Source of the DNA: Lepidonotus clava
Lineage: Eukaryota > Annelida > Polychaeta > Phyllodocida > Polynoidae
Assembly (NCBI GenBank): GCA_936440205.1
Contig: OW387146.1
Span: 21,266,458 to 21,330,457 of the forward strand
Length of the DNA stretch: 64,000 nt
Direction: 5' to 3'
Below are positions 1-13,733 of this stretch, piece by piece (the stretch's first letter is position 1; the number at the start of each line of letters is the position of its first letter). The notes under the pieces are model-generated. The model did not search any database. It saw only the letters and a list, made by a program, of their open reading frames with translations, and had not been told where the DNA came from. The position numbers were made by a program, and so were the translations under genes.

Positions 1-40
1 AGTGGTTGCTTAGAATAGAAATACGGTTTTGTTCATATTG

Positions 41-217
41 GGGTCCTTCCATTTAGTGCGTATGAACAGTTTCAAAAATCTCGGACGCCTCCCCCCCCCC
101 CGCCCCCCTTGGTGTAAAAATATGAATTGAATATGTACTAGAATTTATGCATAGTTTCACAAATTTCGGATCCCCTTCCCTCTTGATGCGTACATCCTTA
201 ATAGAAGGCCCCTTAAG
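41..217. repeat. Foldback MITE, GGGGYCCTTCCATT family, copy 1
   Basis: The left end reads GGGGTCCTTCCATTTAGTGC. The right end carries the inverse (TGCGTAC...TTAATAGAAGGCCCC). C-rich tracts lie inside. The same terminal sequence recurs at 1687-1852 and, more decayed, at 7330-7475, so this is a dispersed non-autonomous DNA element. No transposase is visible. Confidence 0.6.
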
Positions 218-536
218 CCCCTTGGTATAAAAGCATGATAAACTTGAATATTATTAACTTAAAGCTTGTGTCTACCAAAGGGATAAGGATTTAAAGGTAG
301 ACAAATGAATCTCCAGTATCATATAAATAGTCATCGCTGGATGCACAAAGTGGCCTCATTATTGACCGAAGGGGTGCGTCTCATTCTCCATACACTACAT
401 AGCTTGTTTACTCGGTTGAGTATTGGAACACCTGCATGGAGAGTGTACAGGCGCAATATGAAAGTCACATTATTTATCTAAGGCGCATTTCTCTACCAAT
501 GCAACAGCAGTTTTCCTACATTTCCCCAACATCTAA

Positions 537-622
537 GGGGGATCCAGATGAATCTGAGGGGTTCCAGGTAAATCTGAGGGGTTCCAGGTAAATCTGAGGG
601 GTTCAAGGTAAATCTGACGGGG
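537..622. repeat. 20-bp tandem repeat, four units
   Basis: Four head-to-tail units of about 20 bp, with core GGTTCCAGGTAAATCTGAGG. The array then runs into a G-rich tract. It is a short minisatellite with no coding sense. Confidence 0.8.
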
Positions 623-1031
623 GGTGGGGGGTGGGGTTTAAGTCAAGGAAATCTGAGGGTGTTCTCAATTATGAGGGTGTTTAAAGTGAGAACCTTTACC
701 AAAGTTTCTTTTTTACGTTTAAATTTCAAGAATTTTTTTTTTCAAAATATGAGAGGGTCCAGACATCCTCGGACACCCCCCCCCTCCCCGAGAACTGAAT
801 ACCAATTACAGACCCATCTTAAAATTAAGTACAACAGAAAACTCATTTTCTCATATTTTCAGAAGACCACAGTGTGCAAATGAAAAGAAACACTTCAGGG
901 TATACTTAATTCCTCATTAAGTCCCAAATTGCAGACATGGACTATGGTCCTCTCCTCTCTCGTGAACTTGTGCAATTATCCTGAATTTCAGACCCTCATC
1001 GGGGGTGTATAGTGTGCCTGAAATATACACC

Positions 1032-1215
1032 CACATGAGAATGTTATACATAGAAGGATTAGAAGTCCACAGATTTAATTGCTTTTGGACCAAATTGAAA
1101 TCCGCAAATTACCCCCCACCCACCACATGAGAATGTTATACATAGAAGGATTAGAAGTCCACAGATTTAATTGCTTTTGGACCAAATTGAAATCCGCAAA
1201 TTGCCCCCCCCCCCA
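1032..1215. repeat. 92-bp tandem duplication
   Basis: The block starting CACATGAGAATGTTATACAT is repeated 92 bp later and is almost identical through ATCCGCAAATT. Both copies end in a C-rich run, which probably mediated the duplication. Confidence 0.9.
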
Positions 1216-1686
1216 CCACAAAACTTGGGCTGAACTTAATCATAGGTGAACGTACTATAGGGCATATATACATCAGTGCCACAGGGCGAAGATGTCTAAA
1301 GTTCAGGACAAACTTTATAAATGCACTTAATGGGTAAATTCCAGGGTTGGGCAAAGGTTGGAAACAATTACCGTGTAGACCATGCATCCTTGAGTTTATG
1401 TTACTGATAACGAAATAAGCAAGAATTAAATATTCCTATAATTATCATCATCATAAAACATCATGATTTCTTGAATTTTACCATTTGACAGATTTGTAGG
1501 TTTGACAGCCAATCAAATTGCTTGCTGTTTTATGCACCCTGCACGCTCCCCTCCCCCCCCCTTTTTTTTTGACCCAAAGATATTTTTTTTATGTAAAATT
1601 CTTGCACTGCAGGGCGTGGGCCAAAATTTTGCTATAGCATGCCCCCCCCCCCCCCGAAATTCCTGGATCCGCCTCTGTTTACACAA

Positions 1687-1852
1687 GGGGCCTTCCATTT
1701 AGTATGCACGCAAATTTTCCTAAAATTTAGACCCCCCACCCCCCCTTGGACCAAAGTACGCATTAGATTTGTATGGGAACGTACATACATTTTCGAAAAT
1801 CTCAGACCCCCCATCCCCCCTTGCTGCGTATGTACTTAATGGAAGGCCCCCC
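1687..1852. mobile_element. Foldback MITE, GGGGYCCTTCCATT family, copy 2
   Basis: The ends are GGGGCCTTCCATTTAGTATG and, inverted, GCGTATGTACTTAATGGAAGGCCCC. Together they make about 26 bp of imperfect terminal inverted repeat around two C-rich tracts. It is the best preserved of three family members in the left 8 kb. Confidence 0.7.
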
Positions 1853-3861
1853 GACGTCGCAACAGGTTTCTATTGCAGTTCAACTTTAACATATAGGCCT
1901 AAGTCAGGTGTGACTTCTGGTTTCTTAATGTCAATAAAAGTTACTACTACTACTAAAATGTTTCCATGGTAACAGGCTTGCATGGATGCAGCACAAAAAA
2001 ATCATAACATTTCCCCGTCAGATTCATATGTTCTTTAAGTTATCATACAATGAAAGAACTATCAAGGACACAAGCACATACGCATATCTTACCTTCTATT
2101 TATAGCATAACTTGGGTCAGCTTCAAACTGTATTACCTCAAAACTGATCAATTGTTCATCACTAATGACCTCTATGATTTCATGTGATTGTGACCTTATA
2201 ACTGGTAGTTTGGGGTTCTTTCAGTCAAGCGGAACCTGGGAAGATTATTACAATCCTATGTTGGTGTTCTAGTTGATAGAAAGAAAGATCCGTGCAGCCT
2301 ACACCTAGGTTTTTTTCACCCCATGACTATACAGGTCACCAGTGTAAACTTGCATCCAAATATCCATAAAAAATACAACCACGTCACAAGTCCCTACACA
2401 CTTCACAACATGCAATGATATGATCCACTGTATCCCAGTTTATTCCAGGGTATATTCAAAGTATTCCAGATTGTATTCTAGGAAAAAGCAGATGTGATGA
2501 CCGGTGGCAGAACCACATAGATGTGAGTGTTTGTGAATGCAAACTTGACCACCTGACTTGGTTTAAGTTGTAAACAACTTGAGCATGCCGACCTCACGTG
2601 TTTTGATCTTCAGGTGATGTCCCAGTTGTCGACCACATGTTCTATATGTCTCTCGGTGACCTCATAATCCGATCCTACATGATTTCATCTATACTCCTTT
2701 GATTCTTTGGTGCAAACCTTCACACATGGTAGCCCTGTGTACACTGAGGGTGGACTATGGTGAGGGTGTCTGTCTCCCATGGACCATAGAGGGGTAGAGA
2801 TGGTGAAAACCAACCAGCAACTTTGTCATTTAAAAAAAAAAAAAATCCATTTTTATTTTGACCAATTCTTCCGTGGAACAGATTTGAAATTATTTAACAA
2901 CAATGACAACATACTTTCTAATGGGATGAGATAAATTAAGGTGAGCATCATTATCTAACAACTTATTAATGCCCATATTGGCAACATTAAACCTTAGTAG
3001 CATTCATATTAAAGAATAATGCCAGGAGGGCGAATGGGGATTGAACAATGGTAAAGGGCATGATGATTAAAGAAGGGCATGATAATTGAATAGGGAGGTG
3101 TAATTCACTATATCGTACATTGCATGTGGTACTATTGGTAATGACGTGGTGCTATAGATACTTTCTGTAATAAATGTTATGCTCAGGAGTATTACCTATA
3201 TTGTATACTATGTGTTTACATTGTATTGTATTTTTGGTGTCCACATATTTGCGTTTTACCAAGTAGTAGTATAGCTAATCCTCATGTAGTGGTTTATTTT
3301 TCCATGTATCCTTCACCTTGCCTCATATATGTCTCAGAAATATATTGTGCAATAAAAAAATAAGGAAATTAACATCATGCTCTGGCCACAGCTACATGGT
3401 TTACATACATATTCAAAATAAAAACTATAGATCTGAATGGAGCTGAATATAATAATCTAAGGCAAGTACTCAAAGAATCAAAATGAATGGTACAGAACGA
3501 GAAGTACACCACATTGTATGATCCTTTCTTTCGTTCATGCCTAGACCCCCCTCTCTCGATCCGTCCTTACTCCGTATACTTTCAGTGTCAATAAAATATA
3601 CTACTTTCACTTTTAAAACTGACGACAAAAACATTGATTTCTAAAACCAGTTAGCTTAGTTTGGTACCCCTAGTGTAGACCCCCTCCGAGGTAAACAGGT
3701 CAGATATAGCTATTTGTGTACACAGCTCCAAGTCACGGGACTCTCAGTGGTCGCCCCAATACAGGACATTCCGCACCACGCCACCTAGTGTCATTCTCAG
3801 CTTGTCAAAGAAGCTTGTTAATAAGGTCATTTGATTTTCCTCATCAGCCCAGGGTGGATGC

Positions 3862-3865
<4 letters not shown>
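1853..3865. other. Intergenic, no gene recognised
   Basis: AT-rich sequence with a short poly-A (about 2831-2844) and no long reading frame. I see no splice-flanked coding block, RNA gene or recognisable element. Confidence 0.6.
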
Positions 3866-3917
<52 letters not shown>

Positions 3918-3918
3918 G
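3866..3918. repeat. Homopolymer junction T31-G22
   Basis: An uninterrupted run of about 31 T is followed directly by about 22 G. The exact length may reflect sequencing or assembly limits. Translations through this run are artefacts. Confidence 0.9.
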
Positions 3919-6900
3919 TCCACACGCAGTATTAGAACGTTGCATATTTCACGCACACATGCAACATTTCCCCCACTGGAGCCCCCCTGTAATCCTATGT
4001 ATTTGCACAGATTTAATGAACTTTGGAAGCAGTTATTATTTGTCAAAACTTTCACATGCAAAATTTATTAAGAATAGTTGTATCCTGATATATTACCTGT
4101 ATTTGTAACTATCACTTATTATTATCCTATATAAAATTCCGACCAGTCATAATGCCCACAGAGTCCATAAACATACATAATCTTATGCATTTCTATGCGT
4201 AGTCCTTATCAAATGCACTAAGAGGTTTCTCAACTGCCCCTGGTCATGGTTCGCTGCCCCTGAAACACCAAGCCTTAGGGGTGTACGGAAATATTGTGGG
4301 TCACGGGTGACCACTGTTTTCATGGGTCAGTGAGCATGCTATTTCTGCATTAAATTTTGGTCGGTAAGGAACACTCTGCTGCATCAACCACCTCAGTGCT
4401 AGAGTGGATTAATTTCCTTAGATTCTTTTCTCAGGCGTGGAGAGCTATCTCGTTGCAGAGTGGGGTCAGGAGTTGTAGGAGGTAGTTAGATGAAGGTGTT
4501 ACTCTAGACTGTAGTAACGTCCAATTCCGCTAGGCGCTCAAACTAGTATGCAATAGCTAAGTGGGGCGGGACGGACTAGTCTTACCCACCTTTCTGAGTT
4601 CACATTTAGATTACCTTTCCGGCCAATGGTTTCCAAGTGACGTCGGGACACATGTAGGGCCATTTATAGATAACGTAGTCACAATTAAAATGGGGTAGTG
4701 GAGGGCCAATGCAATTTATTGAGTCACTTTAATTATTAACCGCCCTTATTTAGATCATATTCCTATAAGGGTGATAGCAGTGGAAATAGTATGCGAAGGT
4801 TATTGTTAGGATTGTATGATGCAATAATTATATGCTTTACACGATAGTGACAATACAACAAACTCTGATAGAAACTTACGAAGTGATGCGGGTAAGAAAC
4901 TGTATTTACAGAAACCAGTATTAGATGTCTATAAGAAAAAGTTGGATGTATCAGGCCTGTAATATTTGGGCACAATAACCTGTACATATACAGATTATAG
5001 AACCAAAATCAAGCTTCAAAACCATTTGACTACAGAATTATTGGATAGAATATGGCCAAAATTGCACGAGCGTGGGGTTACTTGAATGCATAAATGTGAT
5101 AGATTATGGTTGCATGTAATTGGATGTATTTACTTAGTATTATTCACAGACTTTTATAGAAAGTCATTATTTGTGATTTTATTGCCAATATAACTAATAT
5201 GTTCTAATATATACCATTTGTAATGATATCGTAAAAAGCACTTGATTGTGGTGATGTTAAGTTCAATAATAAAAAAAAAGTTAAGGATAGTGACATACTA
5301 CGGGTGGCAGCACGTGAACATTTGGGAGCCAAAAATGTGGATCAGTTCGCCCCTAGACTATACATAACACTCAAATCTCGAATGAAAACTTTATATATGC
5401 TCCTATATTAAGGCGAACTGCAAACCACCTTCCAGTAAAAGTTGTATCATATGCATGTTACCAATCACCATATCTCATGTCGAGTTTGTGTCGAATAAAA
5501 CACCTTACTCATTTCATGTCATCATCAGCATATTGAAAAAACAACATGTCGGTAAAAAAGAAATGTTCTTTTAACAATTTTTTACCCAAAATATTGTAAA
5601 TTGTTTTATGACTGTGATAACTGTTATTTTATCTAACAATCTGTTCAAATTGTCAATACATAATTTGCTGAATTAGTGGAAGAGCAGACTAAAGTTTGAA
5701 AGGCTTCAGGATAATAACATCTGATTGAAAAATAAATCCAGGAACAGTTTTAGGGGGGAGAAGGGGACACTGCACTACATTTTGGCCGAAATAGTCTAAT
5801 TTCCAGAGGCGGTTCCTGGGTTTTGAAAGAAAAGGCATGAAGTCACTAAAACGGCTAAATACCAAACCGTCGGGCAATGCGTTCAGTAATGATTCCAACA
5901 AGTGGCAAAACAGCTGAAAGTATAGACAGCTTAACCAGTGGCAGATTTTGCGGGTGGGTCCTTTTTTAAATTCTGAAAAAAGGGTGCACATCTTTGTCTA
6001 TTATTGCCTCCAACCCCAACCTTTAAAAAAAAAACTGCCCCTGCCTCTGCCTCTGCCTCTGCCACTGCTAACTCTGCCCCATTGTGAAATCACTGGCAGA
6101 TCCAGTTTTTTTGAAGAAGGGTGGAGTGGGGTGGGGGGGGGGGGGTGGGGGCACGGAAGTGGTATTGGAAATGTTTCTCCGTAATAACTTTTTGGCCGAA
6201 ACTACATTAAAAACGCAACATTTTCCGAAAAGAGGGAGGGGCGCGTACCCCCGCGCCCCACCCCCTCTGGATCCGCCCAATCAAATGTGCCCTTCTAAAT
6301 TACCGGCTACACCTTAAGACTCAACATAGTTATGTTACGTTTTTGAGGTCAATCCCACGGTCGGAGCCCAAAGCCCCATTCGCCCTGGGGAATTTTTCAC
6401 AGCGATCTTAAAATTACAAGCATGAAAAACTATTATTTTGACTGAATAATCCCATAACCTTATAACATATTGATAGCTCCTTTTTAAACTACAGACATAT
6501 TTTCTAAAAAAAAAAAGGAAAAAAGAAGAAGATAATTCTAATTACAAGAAGATTGCAATTGTATCTCAGATCGCAGTGACGAATTCCCAAGGGCGAATGG
6601 GGCTTTAAAATCCTTCGGTTCAGGACAACTCACCTGTCTTTTTGTGTTGTGGACCCCACACTCCTTCTTCTCTAAGCTACGGGTATTAAATGATAATATT
6701 TTTCTTAATCTCCATACCTCTGTCCCCCCACCCCCTTAAAGCTCCTTCATCTTCAGTTACTTCTGACCAGATTTTAGACCTTTATCTCTATTGTTACCTC
6801 TCACAATATGTTTAACCTTTATCTCTATTATTCTTACTCATATCTCCCATTCTAAGGACACAGGTCATAAAATAGGCTGTTTTCAAGTGGTCAATGAACA

Positions 6901-7329
6901 TCTGAACTGTTCGAAGTTCGAAAAATAAGCTGAGGAGCGAAAACAAAGCTCTTATGCTTGTTCCAGATGTAAGGCCGCTATTTGACAAGCAAGGGGATGA
7001 TAAATACATTTTAAATATGTTGAAAATACTAAGTCTCTATTCCACATGCAGATTTTGCTGACGGTTTTATAAATCGGCAGGGGAAATAAAGTTCAAGTGC
7101 TCACATAAATTTCGGCAGATTGTACAATAGTCATATGATATGTTTGTAAAAATAATCCCATTTTGGTGGATCCACATTAATTGAGTTCAGCAAGGAAAAT
7201 GTGTTTTTGATGATTTTCTACAATAATTTCATGGTTTAGATTTTAACATATGGGCCAGAAATAGGCTCAAGGAATGGATTTCCATGATTATTCGAGTTTG
7301 GAAAATTTTGTTGAATTTATTGGTTTTGG
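3919..7329. other. Intergenic, mostly featureless
   Basis: No gene is supported. At 6091-6283 a degenerate GC-rich foldback (AGATCCAG ... CTGGATCCGCCC) looks like an old relative of the element at 11501-11635. A TGCCTC hexamer run lies near 6038-6065. The rest is unremarkable AT-rich DNA. Confidence 0.5.
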
Positions 7330-7475
7330 CTCCATTTAAGAAGGCACATATATGTCAGACCCCTTCCTGTCTTCAGCTAAGTACGCATTGAACTTGTACG
7401 CATTGAAATGTACGCGCATTATAAAAAACATCCTCTCTCCTTCCCCTGGATGCAAACGTACCAATTGGGAGGCCT
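7330..7475. repeat. Decayed MITE, GGGGYCCTTCCATT family, copy 3
   Basis: It contains CTCCATTTAAGAAGG at the left, several GTACGCATT words, and AACGTACCAATTGGGAGGCC at the right. This matches the layout of the elements at 41-217 and 1687-1852 but is well diverged. Confidence 0.4.
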
Positions 7476-8004
7476 TTGAATTCAGTTCAAATTAATAAGG
7501 AAACATTTTGATGAACATGCGGCTGCCGAAGACCTACGTGTGTTGCCTAATACAGCCAATTGATAATTGATTCCACTTCAGGTCCCAGAGACAAGATATC
7601 TAGTTACGTGCATGTAAATTATAGTCATATCGGTTATCAAACTGGAAAAGACCAATTAGAGAATCGCATCTTTATCATTGTTTATGTACTTTTTTCATAC
7701 TGAAATATTGCAATTGGGGCATGATAACCACATAATTCATCATCGTCAATCGCTCCAAGTGAATTATAATCCAAGTAACACATCTGAACTGAATCGTAAG
7801 TCCTTGATCATGAACAACTGGTTCCACATTCTAATAAAGTCCTTATTACACTGGATGACCAGGGTTACACCACATTGCTGCGATACAATTTACAACATGG
7901 CTGCAATACAATTTATGACATGTCGCGCTATAGTATAACATAGTATAAGATTTCAGGGTCCTTATTGAGTTCTAAGGAGGTTGGGAAATCCTAAGTTACA
8001 ACAG

Positions 8005-8166
8005 GAGGGGTCACTCTGCCAATGAGCAGCCAATTCCGGTAAGGGGGGGGGGGGTCACTCTGCCAATGAGCAGCCAATTCCGGTATGGGGGGTCACTCTG
8101 CCAATGAGCAGCCAATTCAGGTAAGGGGGGGTCACTCTGCCAATGAGCAGCCAATTCAGGTAAGGT
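8005..8166. repeat. About 40-bp tandem repeat, four units
   Basis: Four copies of a unit built on TCACTCTGCCAATGAGCAGC plus CAATTCNGGTA, separated by G-runs of different length. A short GGTAT pentamer array follows at 8170-8200. Confidence 0.9.
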
Positions 8167-8200
8167 CTGGGTAGGTATGGTATGGTATGGTATGGTAGGG

Positions 8201-11200
8201 GAAGGGTGAGAGGTAGGGTGCTGGTAGGTAAGTAGAAGCAGCAGCAATGAAGGACACAAGTCAGTGGTGGTGATCAGAATGATGACTGTTAGAGGACAGC
8301 CCAGCCTTTTATATCGAACAAAATCAGTGGTTATCACTCCCACTCCCACACTCCCAGGGGAGATGAGGAGGATCCTAGGGGCGGTACATAGCAACGGTCA
8401 ACAAACAATGCATGAACGAACCTAGCAACGGGATTGATAGCCACTCCTAAAATTATAAACCGCTACATGATAATATTTGAAAAACGGCATTATGCCTTAA
8501 TTACAAAAGATACAAAGTTAACATCGCGGTGACATTCGGTACAGACATTTCTTGATTAGTACATGCGATCTCGTAAAATATCAGTCATAATATACGCGCA
8601 TCATTACAATTTCTAAATTACAAAATGCCACTTCGGGACCCGTACGCAATACCCGACACAAGCACACTGGTCAGGTGTGGGTGGGATGTCCAAAGTCCAT
8701 ATCTCCTTTATCCTCTCTGACTAAGTGTTATCTGTGTCTACACCCACCCACCTCCTATACCTGGCCTTGTGAATTCACTGCAATCTACCTTATAGCTATA
8801 CAATTAATGAAATATATATTAATAAATTACTAAAACCATACCTCAGTGCACAGTGCATGATTAAGATATAATCAATAAAGAATAATTATTAACATGGAGG
8901 GAAATTATATAAAGTCCCAGTAATCAGGACATACTCAAATATGATAGATATGGGCCTGCAGTATCTAGTATTAGATAAGCCAGTTTTAGCCTTGTGTAAT
9001 ATGAATGACTGACTGGTCCCTAACCTTGTAGGGCCAAAGTAATATTCACATGAAAATCATTGCATTAAAAATGGAAATGTCATCTACCTCTGGTAGACCC
9101 ATTTACATTTCTGCAAAAGTGATTATGTATAACTGATCCAGTCAGGAGGGGGAGACATCAACCTTTATATAGGTTTGATAATAAATCCTCCCTGACACCT
9201 TTGGCTATTCAACTGGTTTGAGTATTTTTACAATAGGATGCCTCCCCCCAAGTATCTTAGCTGATATGATAGCTTAGACCAAAACACAGAGTATAATACA
9301 CTACACTGCAATATTTTCTAGGCTTTTGTCTACGGAGAGTAATATTCTCCATGACATGAGACAAACGACTTAGATTGTACACCTGCGCCACATTATTCAA
9401 CATGTTGAATAAAAGTTGTGGCCTAAGTTTCTCCATGACATGGCCACGATGAAAAGACCTATTACACGGCTTTGATGTCATAGTCAAGCATGATTTAGCC
9501 TGTAGTGATTACACAATAACGATAACGTCCATGTCATAGCATCCTATGACATAATCAAGATAATCTTATATTGTGGCCAGGTCATGTCGCAGCTGATGTC
9601 GTGTAGTGTAATAGGGCTTTAAAGGCGTTTTGAAAACCGGTTTGTTAGATAATAATTATTGTTTTCCTTATAGAATGTACACATTTCCAAAGACTTATGA
9701 ATAATCCATACCAGAAATATGGCATTTTCACCGAGAAAAATCATTCCAAATTTCCGAAAAATGCATGAAATTCATAGTTCTAACTGATAATAATTGATGA
9801 TTGTCATTTATTAAATCGGTGTTAAGTAAATGGGGTATAAATACTCGTTCTAAATATTTCAGAATCATTAATCATGATGAAAATAAATTGATCACCAATA
9901 TGGTGGACAACCCAATTTAGGTGACATCACGTTATCTGCACAACGTCTATATTCAATCATCAACTGTAGTCAATCCGTGTCCAGAGAGTCAAATATGTGA
10001 GAATCAACCACTGTATGTAGAATCTTCTGAAATATTCTGATAGAATCGTCAGGATGAGCGCAACTGATCCCCTGTGTCCCCTGTGCAGATATTGAATATA
10101 ATGCAAATGGGTTGTATTGTGCCAAAGGGAGGCAGAAACAAATACTGTACCAGAGGAACATAGTAAATGTATATTGCAAAAATTAATGTGAATGTTAATA
10201 GTAACTTACCTTTGTTCATGGTTATGCTGTCAGCTTAATTCCATTCCCTTAGACGTTTTAAAGTTCATGCCACATGTACACGTTTATCTACGAACAATAA
10301 AGTTCATACACCTCACAGTTATTCCTAGACTTTATCATATCAAGTGTTCCACATATAGATACCAATATATTGTTTGTTTCCTAGTATAGGGACACTCTGC
10401 AGCGATTTACCTTCCCCATCTGAGAATCCTGCGCTATTCCCTTACCGAGAGAGGTGAAGCTGCAGAGTGTTTTTGGACTACCGTGTTGAAGTACTCTTTG
10501 CCCCTGATATGGTTATAAGGTCAGTGACTGATAAGTTCACATCGGACCACCACACTCTGAACCTTCTGCCATGATCCATTAAGCCGGTTATCTACGACGC
10601 GACAAAACGCCAACCGATTTTTTTTTCATGCAATTTCCACATGTAATAGATATCTGCGCATAATTTTGATTCAAAACTTCCTGGGTGCCATAACATTGAG
10701 TAATGTCGTTGATAATATATAGCATGTTTAAATAGAATAATCGTTATATTATTAGAAACTGCTTTCTGAAATCGGTTCAAAATCGGGTAATAATCGCGTA
10801 GTCTGTCAACGCCTGAACGCACCATAAAAGTACATGGTTCAGAAAGTCCCATATTCCTGTGAACCCAAGGGCCTCCCTTCCTTAATGATATCAATCAACC
10901 CATAAATTCAGAGATGTTTAACTTATATTATAGAAGGTATAGAAAGCATGACGGAAACTTATTCCTGTCTTTTGATATGTACGTCATCAATCATAAAAGG
11001 TTATGTAATTGAATCGAATATTTTCGCTGAGTTGTCTTCTCTGTCGTAACAACAATTTAAAATAAAAACAAAATAATCCAACCAACTAACCATTATGATT
11101 GTATCAGTCAAGAATGGGGCCTTCACAGTGACGCGTACGGATCCAGAAAGTATCATTTTTTTTAAAGGGGGGGGGGGGGGCGGCTAATATAACAATTTGA

Positions 11201-11500
11201 GGCGCACTGTTCGGGGGCTACAATTTTCCATAAAGAGATATAAAACAAATATTGGAGGGGGCCCTCTTAATCCGTCCCTTCTTTTATTGTTGTGGGCACA
11301 AACATCTCCCCACATTAGATATACTAACACGATGAAATTATTCATTAACATAAGCTTGCAGATTTTTTTTAAAATCAACTTTATATCATTTCAGAGTACA
11401 GGTGGGCCATCGGCAGTTTTTCAATGGTTCAAGAAACCCTTGATGCAGGGAAAGCCCAACAGAGGAATTATATTAATGTGACAGATAGAGAACTATTTCC
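8201..11500. other. Intergenic, no gene recognised
   Basis: There is no supported coding sequence. At about 9285-9610 a weak foldback may exist (ATTACACTACAC-type ends in opposite orientation). A G-run lies at 11167-11180. Nothing else stands out. Confidence 0.5.
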
Positions 11501-11635
11501 CAGGGGCGGATACAGATTTCGAAAAGGGGGGTCCACATAAAGGGTAAGAACTAAAAAGATGTGCATTCGCACACATGCATGCGACGTTTCTTTCCTCTTT
11601 GCCCCCCCCCCCCCCCCCCCCCCGATTCGCCCCTG
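11501..11635. mobile_element. MITE with CAGGGGCGGAT ends
   Basis: It begins CAGGGGCGGATACAGA and ends with the inverse ATTCGCCCCTG, enclosing a G-rich and a C-rich tract plus the words AAGATGTGCATTCGCACACA. A related element with GCAGAGGCAGATCC / GGATCCACCCCTG ends sits at 13526-13696. Confidence 0.6.
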
Positions 11636-11789
11636 ATATCAGTCCACACCTCCATGACCTATCTGTCCCCATCGTTACATTTAGATAATCCAGACAAGAC
11701 CAGATCCCAGATGTCCCACTTATTGACCCTGAGAGGACACACTCATTCAAAGTGGCAGATATAATTATAGGCTATCTGAAAGGTAGGGG

Positions 11790-12015
11790 TAGGGAAGGAT
11801 GGAGGGTCCTCATGTCCCATGTTGAATTTAAGAAAATGGCCATGTCACATGTCAATGTCTCAGAAAAGTCCATGTCCCCTGTTAAATATAAGACATTTCT
11901 GTTTTTCACTGTCAAATTTTAGAAATGACCATGTTGTATGTAGTTGTCCCTTAAAATTAGCAATGTCGGGTGTCAAATTTAAGAAATGGCCATGACATTT
12001 TTGCACTGTCGAACT
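11790..12015. repeat. Dispersed CATGTC / TTTAAGAAATGGCCATG repeat, block 1
   Basis: Degenerate head-to-tail units of about 35-45 bp are built on CATGTC(G/A)... and AATTTAAGAAATGGCCATG. The same unit occurs in blocks at 13085-13345, 14735-14965, 19970-20190, 25410-25490, 55795-56030 and 56370-56600, in either orientation. Confidence 0.7.
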
Positions 12016-12117
12016 TAAGGATCTAGATCCATAAAAGGGGGTCAACATCTAGGCCAAGGACTAAACCAGTGTGTGTCTGTGTGCACACTTGTGACATTTT
12101 TCTCTCTTTGCCCGGTT

Positions 12118-12490
12118 TAAAGCCTGGTCCCCACTTGAGCGACTAGATTCCCTTGGTCAGCAAACGACTAAAGTAGTTAGTCACACTGGCGCCATACTGT
12201 TGGGCAACTAAACCACTAGTCGCTGTGGGTTTAGGGCAAAATATTTGACATGTTTAATATTTTTTTCTAGTCGCCGGTGATTAGTGCACTTAATTGCCGT
12301 GCAGGGCTACTAAAGTGATCTCTAATAGCCGGCAGTTTGATGGGAAGAGCGTCCCAACGTCCCAACTTGGCAATTAGTTTTTTAGTAGCCCTGCGACTAG
12401 TTAGTCGCCTGACAACATACTAATTTCTTAATCGCTGGGCGACTAACGCTAGTCACCATCGTTGGTCGCCCAAGTGGGGACCCAGCATTA
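12118..12490. mobile_element. MITE with GGTCCCCACTTG ends, copy-A specific
   Basis: The left end is AGCCTGGTCCCCACTTGAGC. The right end, inverted, is GCTGGGTCCCCACTTGGGCG. TTA flanks both sides. The inner sequence is rich in GCGACTA/TAGTCGC words. Copy B has an uninterrupted site at about 54027, where ACCCAGGTATCC joins directly, so the insertion came after the duplication or was lost from B. Relatives lie at 18021-18192 and 59192-59345. Confidence 0.8.
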
Positions 12491-13084
12491 GTATCCACAA
12501 AAGGGGAGGGGGGGAATAAGACATTGCCGTGCACACTGTCAAATTTAGGAAGTTGCCCTGTCGGCCCCCTTGCAACTTGATCTGCCCATTTACGTATGAA
12601 GAGTGAAATATGGCTTGACCTAAATCTCAGACAGTAGATATTCTAGTGACTAGCTTTCGACATCACATAGCCGCGTAGACTGTCCTGGATAAGGGACAAG
12701 CACAGCCAAGGAGAGAATGCTCCATGCGGGAATTAGGAATTATATATACAGTATGTTTTAGCTTTCAAATGATACCAAGCACATCAAAATTGGATAATGA
12801 CCAAGAAAGTTGTGTATTTTTAATATAAAATTTGGCCCAAAACTCATTAATGAAAAAATATTCAATAGCACGCCTCCCCCTTAAAAAAATCCTGCATCCA
12901 TCACTGCTATACGGGACTCCCCCTCTCCGAAATCATGTTCTCGCTCCTAGATATGACAATCAATTAAACAAGTATACACATCTTAAATAATCTATGGTAT
13001 TCATCTCAAGTTAACTACTCAGGTACATGTAAGCAGAAGATACATTTAAGCAGTAGCAGATGGTGTTTCCATTCCTCAGATAGC

Positions 13085-13345
13085 CATGTTGCTATTTTTG
13101 GGGCCCTAGAACCTTAAATTCAACACGGCGACATGGCCAATTCTTAAATTCAACATGTGACATGAGGCTTAGTGACATGAGTGAAAAAATAAAAGACATG
13201 ACATAGCTTGTTTCTTAAATTTGACATGTGACATATGGCAGAACCTTAGAGGCGACATGCAACATGGGGAGATAAATAACAGGTGACATGGCCTTTTCTT
13301 ATATTCAACATGCGGCAATGGGGACCCCCCATCAAGGGCCCCATT
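13085..13345. repeat. Dispersed CATGTC repeat, block 2
   Basis: Inverted relative to block 1. The words ACATGGCCAATTCTTAAATT and GACATGTGACAT recur. The block is conserved at the matching place in copy B (55795-56030), so it predates the duplication. Confidence 0.7.
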
Positions 13346-13525
13346 CTTGGAGGCATAACAATGCATTTTTTTTCTTTATTCAAATTAAACTATAGGCTAG
13401 TATTCATTACATCCAGGTACCGATTATAATTCTGGTGAGTGCTTAAACATTGATAAATAAATAAACAAATATATATATATGCCAATTTGCACAATTATTG
13501 TTTAGTTTCAGCTTCAAATCCGGAT

Positions 13526-13696
13526 GCAGAGGCAGATCCATGATTTACAAAAGGAGGGGGTCAGCATATAGGTTAAGTTCTAAAAATGCATCTATTCGCA
13601 CACACACGGGACATTTCCCCCCCTTTCCCTAGTTTAGGGGTCCACCAAAAGGAGGGGGTAAGGACCCCCTGCACACCCCCTCTGGATCCACCCCTG
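13526..13696. mobile_element. MITE with GGATCCRCCCCTG ends, copy-A specific
   Basis: It starts GCAGAGGCAGATCCATGA and ends CTGGATCCACCCCTG. It is flanked by GGAT on both sides, and copy B has the single empty site (CCGGATGGTC near 56255). The inside resembles the element at 11501-11635. Confidence 0.7.
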
Positions 13697-13733
13697 GGAT
13701 GGTCTCTAAATACACACGTTTACCTACAATTAA

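Noticed and set aside
1502-1839. Proline/glycine-rich short frames on both strands
   Set aside because: They come from C-rich tracts inside MITE-type repeats.
3744-4071. Frames crossing the T31-G22 run
   Set aside because: Made of poly-F/poly-G or poly-K/poly-P; homopolymer artefact.
9285-9610. Foldback element with ATTACACTACAC ends
   Set aside because: Complementarity is short and broken, no target duplication seen; mentioned only as a weak possibility.
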